From assembly GCA_947500875.1 (NCBI GenBank), contig CANMUN010000025.1:1-34212 (forward strand): DNA of 34,212 nt. Reading direction: 5' to 3'. Positions 24,171 through 33,249 of the stretch are shown here, piece by piece; position 1 is the first letter of the stretch, and every line of letters starts with the position of its first letter. Under the pieces are notes generated by a model that saw only the letters and a program-made list of their open reading frames with translations, was not told where the DNA came from and searched no databases. Origin of the DNA: Flavobacteriales bacterium (GTDB lineage: Bacteria; Bacteroidota; Bacteroidia; Flavobacteriales_D; Crocinitomicaceae). Made by a program: the position numbers and the translations under genes.

Positions 24171-24950
24171 TTACGACTTCATTCCCTTCAATTCTAGCTT
24201 CGCTTGCTCCCAGTAGAAGTCCATTTCTTTGAGGGTCATGTCGGAAAGGGCTTTGCCATCGTGTACTACGGCTTCTTCCATCCATTGAAAACGGGTGATG
24301 AACTTTTGGTTGGTGATGGACAAGGCTGATTCGGGAGACAGGTTGATAAACCGGGCGTAATTGACCAATGAAAACAACAAATCGCCAAATTCTTCTTCTT
24401 GTTTATTAGAGCCTAGCTTGACCTCTGCTTCGAACTCTGCCAGTTCCTCCTTGACTTTTGCCCAAACGTCCTCTTTGGTATCCCATTCAAAACCAATCCC
24501 TTTAGCTTTCTCTTGAATCCTTGTGGCTTTTACCAAAGCAGGTAGGGAAGAAGGCACCCCCGATAACACGGATTTTTTACCCTCTTTTAACTTGAGTTTC
24601 TCCCAATTGGCTTTGACTTCTTCCTCGCCAGAGACCTGCACGTCGCCGTAGATATGCGGATGTCGGTGGACCAATTTATCGCAAATCGCGTTGAGAACAT
24701 CGCTTACGTCAAAGGCGCCAACTTCGGACCCGAGTTTGCTGTAGAAAACCATGTGCAGGAAAAGATCGCCGATTTCCCCCTTGATTTCTTGTAGGTCATT
24801 TTTCGTGATGGCATCTGCCAGTTCGTAGGTTTCCTCTATCGTTAAGTTTCGCAACGTTTCAAACGTTTGTTTTTGATCCCAAGGACATTGCGCTCGCAGT
24901 TCGTCCATGATGGTCAATAGACGTTCAAAGGCCTTTAATCGTTCATCCAT
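24171..24950 (-). CDS. mazG: Nucleoside triphosphate pyrophosphohydrolase MazG
   Basis: 259 aa from ATG 24950; a TTG two codons earlier overlaps the promoter. Two MazG domains: the first with EETYELADAI and EIKGEIGDLFLHMVFYSK (ExxE...ExxD metal site), the second with EELAEFEAEV and EEEFGDLLFSLVNYAR. By family it hydrolyses NTPs and dNTPs, including damaged ones, to monophosphates, cleaning the nucleotide pool and in E. coli moderating (p)ppGpp. Length equals E. coli MazG (263). It is divergent from the PagL-like gene with a 56-bp shared promoter region. Confidence 0.95.
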   Translation of the reverse strand: MDERLKAFERLLTIMDELRAQCPWDQKQTFETLRNLTIEETYELADAITKNDLQEIKGEIGDLFLHMVFYSKLGSEVGAFDVSDVLNAICDKLVHRHPHIYGDVQVSGEEEVKANWEKLKLKEGKKSVLSGVPSSLPALVKATRIQEKAKGIGFEWDTKEDVWAKVKEELAEFEAEVKLGSNKQEEEFGDLLFSLVNYARFINLSPESALSITNQKFITRFQWMEEAVVHDGKALSDMTLKEMDFYWEQAKLELKGMKS

Positions 24951-24953
24951 GTA

Positions 24954-25002
24954 CAAATGTACTTTGAATCGTTCATTTGATCCGTTTGCTTTGCTAACTT
25001 TG
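24954..25002. promoter_or_regulatory. Divergent promoters for mazG (-) and the PagL-like gene (+)
   Basis: Minus strand TACATTTG (24954-24961) ends 3 bases before the mazG ATG; plus strand TAACTTTG (24995-25002) ends 4 bases before ATG 25007. Both transcripts would be leaderless or nearly so. Confidence 0.55.
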
Positions 25003-25006
25003 TTGT

Positions 25007-26110
25007 ATGCGAGCCATTTGTTTTATTAGTTTATTAGGACTAAGCTGGGTGAGTTTTGGTCAAGGGAAGTTCGAAAAAGCCCTAGAATACCGTCAAAAAA
25101 TCGGTTTTTTAGCAGCCCACCGAGGCGTTATGGCTCACATGCCAAAGAACGCTGCACTTGCTGGCGAATTGAGCTTGTTGTTCCGCACCCGAGGCCACAA
25201 AGCCTATCAAAAAGCCTATCGTTTTCCCACCTATGGCCTTACCCTTTTCTATGGACAAGTGGGAAACCAAGCCTTGCTGGGAAATTTTGTGGGTACCTAT
25301 GGTTATGCAGAATTGCCCATGATTTCCTTTCGCAACTACCGCATGGATTTTAAGTTGGGTTTAGGGTTAGGCTATAATCGCAATGCCTACGACCCAGTTA
25401 ATAATGCCATGAACGTTGCTTTGGCCACCAAAATCAATGGTTTGATGTGCTTAGCCATCAAAAGTTCCTACCAATTAGGTAAAAACACCATCACGGCAAG
25501 TTTGGATTTGACCCATTTCAGCAATGCCGCATTCAAAGTACCCAATTTTGGGATCAACATGCCCTATGTTTCCCTGGGCTATGCTCGAACCTTGGTTGCT
25601 GTAAATCCCTTGAAATATGATCCTTATGAGGGAGAACCGACCGTTCCTATGAGTTTGCCCTACAAGCGATGGCTCTACAGTGCAACCTTTACTTTTAATG
25701 CCAAACAAATGATGCCCATCGGTGGAAACAGTTATCCTGTTTTCGGATTAAACCTGTCCGCCAAGCGTTTTTTCAACCACAAGGCAGGTTTGGAATTGGA
25801 TGTAGATGTTTTCTCCAAACAAGCCATTTTGGATTATCAACCTTACATCAACAAAACGCAATGGGATATCCTTCAAGTAGGAGCTTACGCTGCCTATCTC
25901 GTACCGCTGGACCAATTTCATTTTGTTTTTGGAATGGGTGCCTACCTCCGGGATAAGTACAGTCCTGAAGACCCTGTGTACCACCGAATTGGGGCGAGGT
26001 ACTATTTGAAAAATGGCATAATGTTCAATTTAACCCTAAAAACCCATTTTGCGCGTGCCGATGTGTTAGAATATGGCATAGGCTACACCTTTAATTACCG
26101 TAAGAAATGA
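25007..26110 (+). CDS. PagL-like acyloxyacyl hydrolase (lipid A deacylase), outer membrane
   Basis: 367 aa with a signal peptide (1-19, ending SFGQ). The protein is rich in alternating beta strands, as an outer-membrane barrel. The block LTHFSNAAFKVPNFGINMPYVSLGYA (about 168-193) carries the HxSN signature of PagL/acyloxyacyl hydrolases with His170 and Ser172 of the catalytic set. PagL removes the 3-O-acyl chain from lipid A. At 367 aa it is about twice the size of Pseudomonas PagL; the length is typical of Bacteroidota members as I recall. It overlaps the next gene by 4 bases (ATGA). Confidence 0.8.
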   Translation: MRAICFISLLGLSWVSFGQGKFEKALEYRQKIGFLAAHRGVMAHMPKNAALAGELSLLFRTRGHKAYQKAYRFPTYGLTLFYGQVGNQALLGNFVGTYGYAELPMISFRNYRMDFKLGLGLGYNRNAYDPVNNAMNVALATKINGLMCLAIKSSYQLGKNTITASLDLTHFSNAAFKVPNFGINMPYVSLGYARTLVAVNPLKYDPYEGEPTVPMSLPYKRWLYSATFTFNAKQMMPIGGNSYPVFGLNLSAKRFFNHKAGLELDVDVFSKQAILDYQPYINKTQWDILQVGAYAAYLVPLDQFHFVFGMGAYLRDKYSPEDPVYHRIGARYYLKNGIMFNLTLKTHFARADVLEYGIGYTFNYRKK

Positions 26111-26850
26111 CGAGGTGGAATATTATTTTTATAGGGTTGAGCTTGTTATACTCATCTTCTTGTAAAAAGCCGGAAAATCGTACCTGTTTTAAAACGAGCG
26201 GTGATTTTTCGGAACGCTCTGTTTTTATGGGGGCTTTCAACCGTTTAGACCTTCGTGAGCGGATGAAGTTCGTATTGATTCAAGATTCAACGAATAAAGT
26301 GGTTATCCAAGGCGGAAAAAACCTACTTAACCTGGTCGAATTAACGGAAAACGGTGGCCTTGTAACCGTGGTGAACCACAACCGTTGCAATTTTTGGAGA
26401 AATTACGCCATGCCCACGGTGGAAATCCACTTTACCCGTCTGATTAACCTGAATTTCGAAGGAACCGAACGTTTGTACAATCAAGACACCTTATTTACGG
26501 ATTATCTCACGCTTACTTTAAAAGACGGGGGAGGAACCGTAGATCTCAAGGTTAAAGCGTTGGATGTTAAAGCCGAAAACGCCTACGGTTGGGGAAATAT
26601 GGTGCTGCGTGGGACCACACAAACCCTTCGCGCGAACCTCATGGGCGACGGATCATTTGATGTTGAAGGGCTCCATGTTTCGAATTCCTTAAAATGGATT
26701 ACCGTCTCCTCCCGCGACCAGAAAATTCGTGCAGACGGCGTGCCCCTGCAAGTACAAATCGACGGTTCGGGTAACGTGCGTTATTGGGGGAATCCGTCGA
26801 GTATTTCACTTAATAAATATGGAAGTGGTGCATTAATTAATTGCAATTAA
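26107..26850 (+). CDS. GIN-domain (DUF2807) lipoprotein
   Basis: 247 aa. Lipobox at YSSSC (Cys19) after a short signal peptide. The body is a right-handed beta-solenoid-like GIN domain (DUF2807): FNRLDLRERMKFVLIQDSTNKVVIQGG (about 44-70), NLNFEGTERLYNQD, LTLKDGGGTVDLKVKALDVKAENAYGWGNMVL and repeated G-S/D-G turns to the C-terminus. Pfam calls this a putative auto-transporter adhesin head; in Bacteroidota it is usually a surface lipoprotein of unknown role. Translation is coupled to the PagL-like gene by a 4-base overlap. Confidence 0.85.
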   Translation: MTRWNIIFIGLSLLYSSSCKKPENRTCFKTSGDFSERSVFMGAFNRLDLRERMKFVLIQDSTNKVVIQGGKNLLNLVELTENGGLVTVVNHNRCNFWRNYAMPTVEIHFTRLINLNFEGTERLYNQDTLFTDYLTLTLKDGGGTVDLKVKALDVKAENAYGWGNMVLRGTTQTLRANLMGDGSFDVEGLHVSNSLKWITVSSRDQKIRADGVPLQVQIDGSGNVRYWGNPSSISLNKYGSGALINCN

Positions 26851-26869
26851 ATCATTGAATTACAATATT

Positions 26870-27634
26870 ATGAAAATTATTTCCTTCAACGTCAACGGCA
26901 TACGAGCCATCACGGCTAAAACCTTTATTCAAGACATGCAACACTTGAATCCCGATATTTTTTGCCTGCAAGAGACCAAGGCAACGGTGGAACAAGTGAA
27001 AGAAGCCATGGGAGCCTTATCGGGTTATGTGATTTTCGCCAATGAAGCCGAGCGCAAAGGATATTCAGGAACGGCCATTGCTACAAAACAAAAACCGTTG
27101 AACGTTACCTACGACATGGGGATGGAGGAACACGATCGGGAAGGCAGAGTGATTTGCGCTGAATTTGATTCTTTTTTTGTTGTTACCGTTTATGTTCCTA
27201 ATTCTGGAAGCGAGCTTGCACGCTTGACGTATCGACAAACATGGGACCGGGATTTTTTAGCTTATTTAAAGCACCTCGAAAGTTCCAAGCCAGTGGTGGT
27301 CTGTGGGGATTTCAACGTTGCTCACAAGCCCTTGGATTTGGCGCGGCCCAAAGAAAACTACAATAAGTCGGCGGGTTACATGCAGGAAGAAATCGATGGC
27401 CTTGATGCTTTTGTGGCCAACGGTTTTGTGGACGCCTTCCGGCACATGCATCCCGAAACGGCCAAGTATTCGTGGTGGAGCTATAGGGCAGGTGCGCGTC
27501 AGAACAACATTGGCTGGAGAATCGATTATTTTTTAATGTCCAATAAACTGCTTCCTAACCTAAAAGAAGCGACCATCCACAACGAAGTCCTGGGTTCCGA
27601 TCATTGTCCGGTAGGTATCGAGTTAGCTTTGTGA
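26870..27634 (+). CDS. xth: Exodeoxyribonuclease III (AP endonuclease)
   Basis: 254 aa from ATG 26870; an upstream TTG would add five residues. Motifs of the ExoIII/APE family: FNVNGIRAI with Asn7, CLQETK with Glu35, YVPNSG, GDFNVAHKPLDL, GWRIDYFLMS and SDHCPVGI near the end with the catalytic Asp-His. It cleaves at abasic sites in DNA base-excision repair and has 3'-5' exonuclease activity. The 3' end overlaps the convergent epimerase gene by 12 bases. Confidence 0.95.
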   Translation: MKIISFNVNGIRAITAKTFIQDMQHLNPDIFCLQETKATVEQVKEAMGALSGYVIFANEAERKGYSGTAIATKQKPLNVTYDMGMEEHDREGRVICAEFDSFFVVTVYVPNSGSELARLTYRQTWDRDFLAYLKHLESSKPVVVCGDFNVAHKPLDLARPKENYNKSAGYMQEEIDGLDAFVANGFVDAFRHMHPETAKYSWWSYRAGARQNNIGWRIDYFLMSNKLLPNLKEATIHNEVLGSDHCPVGIELAL

Positions 27635-28600
27635 TTCAAGCATCCAATCCACGGTTTTTTGAATGCCTTCTTGCACACTAATTCGTGGGGAATAGCCGAG
27701 CAATTCATGAATTTTATCCACGGACGCCAACGAATGAGGTATATCGCCTTTTCGAAACGGACCATAGCTAACTTCGGGCAGAACCTTTTCAGGTAACCGT
27801 TTTGAAATCGAAGCCTTAATATATGCCGTCATTTCATTTAGGCTCGTACTGGTCCCAAAAGCGACGTTGTAAATCTGGTTTTGCGCTGCGGTACGTTCGT
27901 TAAACAAGGCTTTCATGGTAGCATCCACAACGTTTTCGATGTGCGTAAAATCGCGGGTATTGCTGCCGTCTCCGTTGATGATAGGGGCTTGTCCATCCAA
28001 AAATTGCTGAATGAACTTTGGAATCACTGCAGCATAGGCGCCATTGGGGTCTTGTCGCTTACCAAAGACATTGAAATAGCGCAAACCGATGTAGTTGAAA
28101 TCGTAGTTGAGTTGGTACACATGGGCATAGAGTTCATTGACGTACTTCCCGACAGCGTAGGGAGAAAGAGGCTTGCCAATGCGCTCCTCAATTTTAGGTA
28201 ATTCTTCTGAATCTCCATACGTGGACGAACTGGCGGCAAAAACAAAGCGTTGAATGCCTAATTCTTTGGCGGTATGCAGTATGTTGAGAAAACCGTCGAT
28301 GTTGATGCTGTTGGAGGTAACAGGGTCGTGGATGGAACGCGGTACAGAACCCAAAGCAGCGAGGTGCACGACGGCATCGCACGATGTCATGGCTTTCTGG
28401 CAATCCTCAAGGCTGCGAATGTCGCCCTCGACGAGGGTGAACTTTCGGTGCGATAAGCAATTCGCCAGATTTTCCCGTTTTCCGGTCAGGAAATTATCCA
28501 AACAAACGACGGAATGAGAACGATCTAAAAGCGCCTCGCACAGGTTGGATCCAATAAATCCCGCCCCACCCGTAACAAGTATGGTCATTTCACGCTCCAT
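27623..28600 (-). CDS. NAD-dependent UDP-sugar 4-epimerase (WbpP/Gne-like extended SDR)
   Basis: 325 aa from ATG 28600; an ATG at residue 5 (28588) is possible. Extended SDR fold: VTGGAGFIGSNL (9-20), catalytic Ser126 (AASSSTYG), Tyr148 and Lys152 (SPYAVGKYVNEL), RYFNVFGKRQDP, NGDGSNTRDFTHIENVV. SVPRSIHDP and the general pattern are closest in my memory to WbpP/TviC-type UDP-GlcNAc/GlcA 4-epimerases used for surface polysaccharides. No other polysaccharide genes are next to it. Start region has a -7 element at 28610-28617. Confidence 0.88.
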   Translation of the reverse strand: MEREMTILVTGGAGFIGSNLCEALLDRSHSVVCLDNFLTGKRENLANCLSHRKFTLVEGDIRSLEDCQKAMTSCDAVVHLAALGSVPRSIHDPVTSNSINIDGFLNILHTAKELGIQRFVFAASSSTYGDSEELPKIEERIGKPLSPYAVGKYVNELYAHVYQLNYDFNYIGLRYFNVFGKRQDPNGAYAAVIPKFIQQFLDGQAPIINGDGSNTRDFTHIENVVDATMKALFNERTAAQNQIYNVAFGTSTSLNEMTAYIKASISKRLPEKVLPEVSYGPFRKGDIPHSLASVDKIHELLGYSPRISVQEGIQKTVDWMLESQS

Positions 28601-28609
28601 TGTTCAAAA

Positions 28610-28656
28610 CAAAGGTAGTTAAAAACGTTAAAATAGACCTTTATCCTTTATTTTTG
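28610..28656. promoter_or_regulatory. Divergent promoters for the epimerase (-) and pcm (+)
   Basis: Minus strand TACCTTTG (28610-28617) lies 9 bases before ATG 28600; plus strand TATTTTTG (28649-28656) lies 8 bases before ATG 28665. Both leaders would be very short. Confidence 0.55.
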
Positions 28657-28664
28657 TATCCATC

Positions 28665-29336
28665 ATGGATCATCTTAAAGATACCTACCGTCATCAAGGT
28701 AAACGCAAATTATTAATAGAAGAATTAAAACGGATGGGTATTCAAAAAACTGCAATTTTGGATGCATTTTATCAAGTTCCGCGTCATTTTTTCATGGATT
28801 TAGCCCTCGATGATCTAGCATACACGAATGCGGCATTTCAAATCGGTTCTGGACAAACCATTTCACATCCCTACACGGTCGCATTTCAAACGGAGCTTTT
28901 GGAGGTGCAGCGAAAAATGAAGGTGTTGGAAATTGGTACCGGCTCCGGATTTCAAACCTGCATCTTGTGCGCGCTTGGCACCAAGGTGTACTCCATTGAA
29001 CGCCACGAAGAATTGCACCTAAAGGCCGATGCCATGGTTAAACATTTTAAATTTGATGCCCGATTGCGCTACGGCGACGGATTCCGCGGTTGGCCGAGTT
29101 ACGCGCCGTTCGATCGCATAATTGTGACATGCGGCGCTCCTGAAATACCCCTGGAATTGAAGAAACAATTGGCCTTTGGAGGAATTATGATCATACCGGT
29201 TGGAGAAGGTGTGGAGCAGGTCATGTTGAAAATCGTTCGATTGAACGAAAATGAATTTACCCAACAGCAATTTGGAACCTTTAAATTTGTTCCAATGTTG
29301 GAACAAAAAGTGTCGATTAAAACCCCAAAATCATGA
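28665..29336 (+). CDS. pcm: Protein-L-isoaspartate O-methyltransferase
   Basis: 223 aa. Pcm family blocks: IGSGQTISHPYTVAFQTELL (60-79), SAM-binding VLEIGTGSGFQT (87-98), YSIERHEELH and FDRIIVTCGAPEIP, ending in FVPMLEQKV. The enzyme methylates isoaspartyl residues of aged proteins with S-adenosylmethionine to start their repair. Normal size. The stop overlaps the start of the NtrC-type regulator by 4 bases (ATGA), so the two are co-translated. Confidence 0.94.
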   Translation: MDHLKDTYRHQGKRKLLIEELKRMGIQKTAILDAFYQVPRHFFMDLALDDLAYTNAAFQIGSGQTISHPYTVAFQTELLEVQRKMKVLEIGTGSGFQTCILCALGTKVYSIERHEELHLKADAMVKHFKFDARLRYGDGFRGWPSYAPFDRIIVTCGAPEIPLELKKQLAFGGIMIIPVGEGVEQVMLKIVRLNENEFTQQQFGTFKFVPMLEQKVSIKTPKS

Positions 29337-30496
29337 GAATTTTAATCACTGACGATGACCGGTCGATTCGAAGGGTAATTCGGGAGATTTTAGAAATGGA
29401 GGGGCACAATGTGGAAGAGGCAGAAGACGGTCAAGAAGCCTTGGACCGCTTGATGAAATCAACCTATGATGTACTCTTGTGCGATATTAAAATGCCTAAA
29501 AAAGATGGCATTGCCTTGTTGGAAGCCATTCAAGAAGAAGGGATTTCTGTTGAAACCATCGTAATGTCCGGACATGGATCGATAGAAATGGCTGTAAAAG
29601 CCCTGAGGTTGGGCGCTTATGATTTTATTGAAAAGCCTCTCAATTTGAACCGAATTTTGGTGAGCATTCAGCATGTGAATGAAAAAGGCTTGTTGTTACG
29701 GTCCAATGCGGCCTTGAAGTCGAGTATCAAAAAGTACATCGGAAACTCCATGGTTGGGAGTTCACCGGCTATTTTAGAGGTTCAGGAGATGATTCGAAAG
29801 GTGGCTCCTTCGGATGCGCGGGTATTGATCACAGGGCCCAATGGAAGCGGTAAAGAGTTGGTCGCAAGAAGTTTACATGAGCAATCCCTTCGCCACAAAG
29901 CGCCCTTCGTTGAAGTGAATTGTGCCGCTATTCCTTCGGAACTGGTGGAAAGTGAATTGTTCGGTCATGAAAAAGGTGCCTTTACCAGTGCGGTAAAAGA
30001 CAAGAAAGGTAAATTTGAATTGGCATCAGGAGGGACGCTTTTCTTGGATGAAATAGGTGATATGCCCCTTAATGCACAATCGAAGGTGTTGCGCGCATTG
30101 CAAGAAAAAATGATTCAGCGCGTAGGAGGGGAAAAAGATATAAAAGTAGATTGCAGGATCATTGCCGCGACGAACAAGAATTTACGTGAAGCTATTAACA
30201 ACGGACAATTCAGAGAGGATCTGTTTCACCGTTTAGCGGTAATACCTATTGCGGTTCCTGCGCTGAACGATCGACGCGACGATATTCCAGAACTTTCCAA
30301 CCATTTTTTAAAGCAAGTTTGCGAAGAACAAGGATTGCCGCTAAAGAAATTAAATCCGGCAGCAATCAAAGCTCTTCAAACGATTAATTGGACAGGAAAC
30401 ATCCGAGAATTGCGGAATGTATTGGAACGATTGGTAATTTTATGCGGCGGAGAAATTTCCGCATCGGATGTTCAACGCTTTGCTAACCCACTATAA
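29333..30496 (+). CDS. NtrC-type response regulator (REC + AAA+) without DNA-binding domain
   Basis: 387 aa. Receiver domain 1-118 with acidic pocket DDD (7-9), phospho-acceptor Asp51, and Lys101 (EKPL). AAA+ sigma-54 activator domain: Walker A GPNGSGKE (168-175), sigma-54 contact loop GAFTSA (215-220, in place of GAFTGA), Walker B LFLDE (236-240), arginine-finger region FREDLFHRL (293-301), and C-lid NWTGNIRELRNVLERL. The protein ends at residue 387 just past the lid; the Fis-type HTH normally following is absent. It is co-translated with pcm and 5 bases from the YfhO-family gene. Its sensor kinase is not nearby. How it selects promoters is unclear. Confidence 0.92.
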   Translation: MRILITDDDRSIRRVIREILEMEGHNVEEAEDGQEALDRLMKSTYDVLLCDIKMPKKDGIALLEAIQEEGISVETIVMSGHGSIEMAVKALRLGAYDFIEKPLNLNRILVSIQHVNEKGLLLRSNAALKSSIKKYIGNSMVGSSPAILEVQEMIRKVAPSDARVLITGPNGSGKELVARSLHEQSLRHKAPFVEVNCAAIPSELVESELFGHEKGAFTSAVKDKKGKFELASGGTLFLDEIGDMPLNAQSKVLRALQEKMIQRVGGEKDIKVDCRIIAATNKNLREAINNGQFREDLFHRLAVIPIAVPALNDRRDDIPELSNHFLKQVCEEQGLPLKKLNPAAIKALQTINWTGNIRELRNVLERLVILCGGEISASDVQRFANPL

Positions 30497-30501
30497 AATC
30501 T

Positions 30502-33249
30502 ATGTTTATGAAACTGAATGTTAAAGCCATAATTCCTCACATCATTGCCCTTGTGGTTTTTTTAGTTTTTGCTGGGGTGTATTTCTCGCCTGTGTGGGAG
30601 GGAAACCAGCTCATTCAATCGGACGTCAAGCAGTATCAAGGTGCCGCTAAAGAAATTACGGACTATCGCACCTTGAATGGCGAGGAAGCGTTATGGACCA
30701 ATGGGATGTTCAGCGGGATGCCTGCTTATCAAATAAGCGTAAAACATACTTCGAATTATATGGCGAAGATAGGTGAGTTCATGCGCCTTGGATTGCCCGT
30801 TCCTGTTGGGATTTTGTTTGTGACGATGCTCGGATTTTATATTTTAGGATTGTGCATGCGCATCAAACCGTGGATTGCCATTGTTGGGGCCTTGGCCTTC
30901 GGATTTGCTTCCTTTAATATTCTGTACTTAGGGGCAGGACATCTCACGAAAGTTAATGCGGTTTCGTTCATGGCTCCAACACTTGGAGGGCTCCTTATGG
31001 CTACTCGCGGAAGATGGTTGTGGGGTAGCATTGTATTTGCGTTTTTTTTGGCCCTCAACCTCAGTGCTAACCATTTTCAAATCAGTTATTACCTTCTGAT
31101 CATGCTCGGAGTGGTGTCTCTGGGCGAAGGAATTCGGTTGCTGATTGAAAAAAAGGCCGTTGAACTTGCCAAGGTCGCCGGAGCATTGGCGGTTGCTGCA
31201 ATGGTCGCCGTTTTACCTTCTTCGAGCAATCTCCTAACGACCTATGAATATGCTAAGTATTCCACTCGGGGAGAATCGGACATTTCAGTAGCTCCGAAAG
31301 GAACCCCTAAAGAATCGAAAGCCCGTTCTGGATTAGATAGAAGTTACATACTTGAGTATAACTTTGGACCAGGTGAAGCTTTGTCGTTGTTCATTCCAAA
31401 TGCGAAAGGTGGTTCGGGAGGATATATTGCGAACAATGAAGAAGCCATGGCTGCTCTTAACGATCCCGCTTATGCGGAGCAGATTGGGCAATTTAACCAA
31501 TACTGGGGAGGACAGTTGTTTAGCGGTGGTGCCATTTATCTTGGTGCCGTAGCCTTTTTTCTGTTTTTTGCGTCCCTTTTGCTGTTGAAGGATTGGCTTC
31601 GGTTTCCTGCAGCATTTTTAGCGGTTCTTTGCGTATTGCTTTCCCTGAAATCAGGCGGTCTCAATTTTTGGTTCATTGATCACTTTCCGATGTACAATAA
31701 ATTCCGCGATACGAAAATGATTTTGGTTGTTCTTCAAGTCATGGTTCCGCTCATGGGGATGCTTTTACTCAACCACCTTTGGAACGGTGAAGGTGTGCAA
31801 GAATCGAAGAAATACCGTTACGGGGTTTTAGGTGGAATCGTTTTGTTAGCGGTTGTTTTATACGCGGTTCCTTCGGTTTCGGGTACGTTCATCACAACCG
31901 AAGAAGTGCAGCAATTCAGCGATGCCACAAAAGGAATGAAAGATTCTGGTCAGATTGCCATGCTTGAGGGCATGAAAGGGGAGCTTATCAACATGCGCAA
32001 AGCCATCTATCAGGCAGATGCCTTGAGGTCCTTGATGCTGGTTGTAGTAAGTGCCGTGCTGCTCTATCTTTTCATGCTTTACCGAAAAAGCCCTTGGATT
32101 TGGGTGGCAGGTTTTGGTCTGTTGGTTTCAGTGGACGAAATTGGTGTTGCCAAGCGGTACCTGAACAACGAGGAGGAAGGCGGCGTTTATGCAAAATACG
32201 AACCTGTAAGCGATGGTCAAATTCCCTACATGCCAGAGAAAGCGGATTTGTACATTTTGGACAAAGAGCGAAAGAATCTTCCTCAGTTTTTCGACAAAGT
32301 GAACCGAGCAAAAGCAGTGCTTTTGGAGGCTAAAACCTATGGAGATGCAGGGGAGGAGGTGCTCAATTTAATGGCCCAATTCACGGTGACTCAACTGCAT
32401 TCCAATTATCGGGTGTTTACGTTTGAGAATCCTTTTAACGAAACGGTAACGAGTTTCTTCCATAAATCAGTGGGCGGTTACCATGGTGCTAAAGTGAAAC
32501 GTTATCAACAAATGGTTGACTTCTACATGCAGGACGAAATGCAAAAAGCGAATGGGACCATAAGTGCCCTTAAAATGGCCAAGCTTCAAGAGTATGCAAG
32601 TTTAATGAATATTCCACAAGACAAAGCGAAAGAGGTGTTTGATACGATTTCGGTAGGAGGTGGTCTTTTGAACGACAGCTGTCAGATTTTAAACATGTTA
32701 AATACCCGTTATGTGGTGGCGAGAAGAAGCGATGAGCCTTTGGTAAATACCAATGCCAATGGCAACGTTTGGTGGGTAAACGAAGTTCGGCAAGTGCGAT
32801 CTGCCAACGAAGAGTTATTAGGCCTGGGTAAACTCAATACAAAGCGTCAAGCCATTGTCGACGTTCAAGCCAACGCAGTTTCCTTGAGTAAAAGATATGC
32901 CACCGATTCTATGGACCGCATTGAAATGACCCAATACGGAACGAAAGAAATAAAATATGTTTCCAACAGCCAGCACAAAGGATTTGCGGTATTCAGCGAA
33001 ATATATTATCCAGAAGGTTGGACCTGTACCATCGATGGAAAAGAAGCGAAGTATTGCGCAGTAAATTATGTGCTCCGAGGCATGGAGATACCGGCTGGAA
33101 AGCACGAGATTGTATGGCGCTTTGAACCGCAATCTTTTTCCAACGGAAGCACCCTAAGCGGGATTGGTTCGCTCTTGTTGATATTAGCCTTTATGGGAAT
33201 GGGAGGGTTGCAGTTGCGGAATGATTTGATGAAGGATGCTAATACTTAG
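30502..33249 (+). CDS. YfhO family polytopic membrane protein
   Basis: 915 aa, starting at ATG 30502 or 30508. About twelve hydrophobic segments in the N-terminal two thirds (about 9-28, 92-112, 117-140, 165-190, 220-245, 340-390, 445-462, 510-550) and one near 885-905, separated by a long soluble region (about 560-880). SDVKQYQGAAKEI (37-49) and the MFSGMPAYQI segment resemble the YfhO/GT-C family first loop, where acidic residues after TM1 are conserved. YfhO proteins are thought to act as GT-C fold glycosyltransferases using polyprenyl-linked sugars; B. subtilis YfhO is linked to lipoteichoic acid modification. The natural substrate here is unknown. It follows the NtrC-type gene by 5 bases. 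Confidence 0.82.
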   Translation: MFMKLNVKAIIPHIIALVVFLVFAGVYFSPVWEGNQLIQSDVKQYQGAAKEITDYRTLNGEEALWTNGMFSGMPAYQISVKHTSNYMAKIGEFMRLGLPVPVGILFVTMLGFYILGLCMRIKPWIAIVGALAFGFASFNILYLGAGHLTKVNAVSFMAPTLGGLLMATRGRWLWGSIVFAFFLALNLSANHFQISYYLLIMLGVVSLGEGIRLLIEKKAVELAKVAGALAVAAMVAVLPSSSNLLTTYEYAKYSTRGESDISVAPKGTPKESKARSGLDRSYILEYNFGPGEALSLFIPNAKGGSGGYIANNEEAMAALNDPAYAEQIGQFNQYWGGQLFSGGAIYLGAVAFFLFFASLLLLKDWLRFPAAFLAVLCVLLSLKSGGLNFWFIDHFPMYNKFRDTKMILVVLQVMVPLMGMLLLNHLWNGEGVQESKKYRYGVLGGIVLLAVVLYAVPSVSGTFITTEEVQQFSDATKGMKDSGQIAMLEGMKGELINMRKAIYQADALRSLMLVVVSAVLLYLFMLYRKSPWIWVAGFGLLVSVDEIGVAKRYLNNEEEGGVYAKYEPVSDGQIPYMPEKADLYILDKERKNLPQFFDKVNRAKAVLLEAKTYGDAGEEVLNLMAQFTVTQLHSNYRVFTFENPFNETVTSFFHKSVGGYHGAKVKRYQQMVDFYMQDEMQKANGTISALKMAKLQEYASLMNIPQDKAKEVFDTISVGGGLLNDSCQILNMLNTRYVVARRSDEPLVNTNANGNVWWVNEVRQVRSANEELLGLGKLNTKRQAIVDVQANAVSLSKRYATDSMDRIEMTQYGTKEIKYVSNSQHKGFAVFSEIYYPEGWTCTIDGKEAKYCAVNYVLRGMEIPAGKHEIVWRFEPQSFSNGSTLSGIGSLLLILAFMGMGGLQLRNDLMKDANT

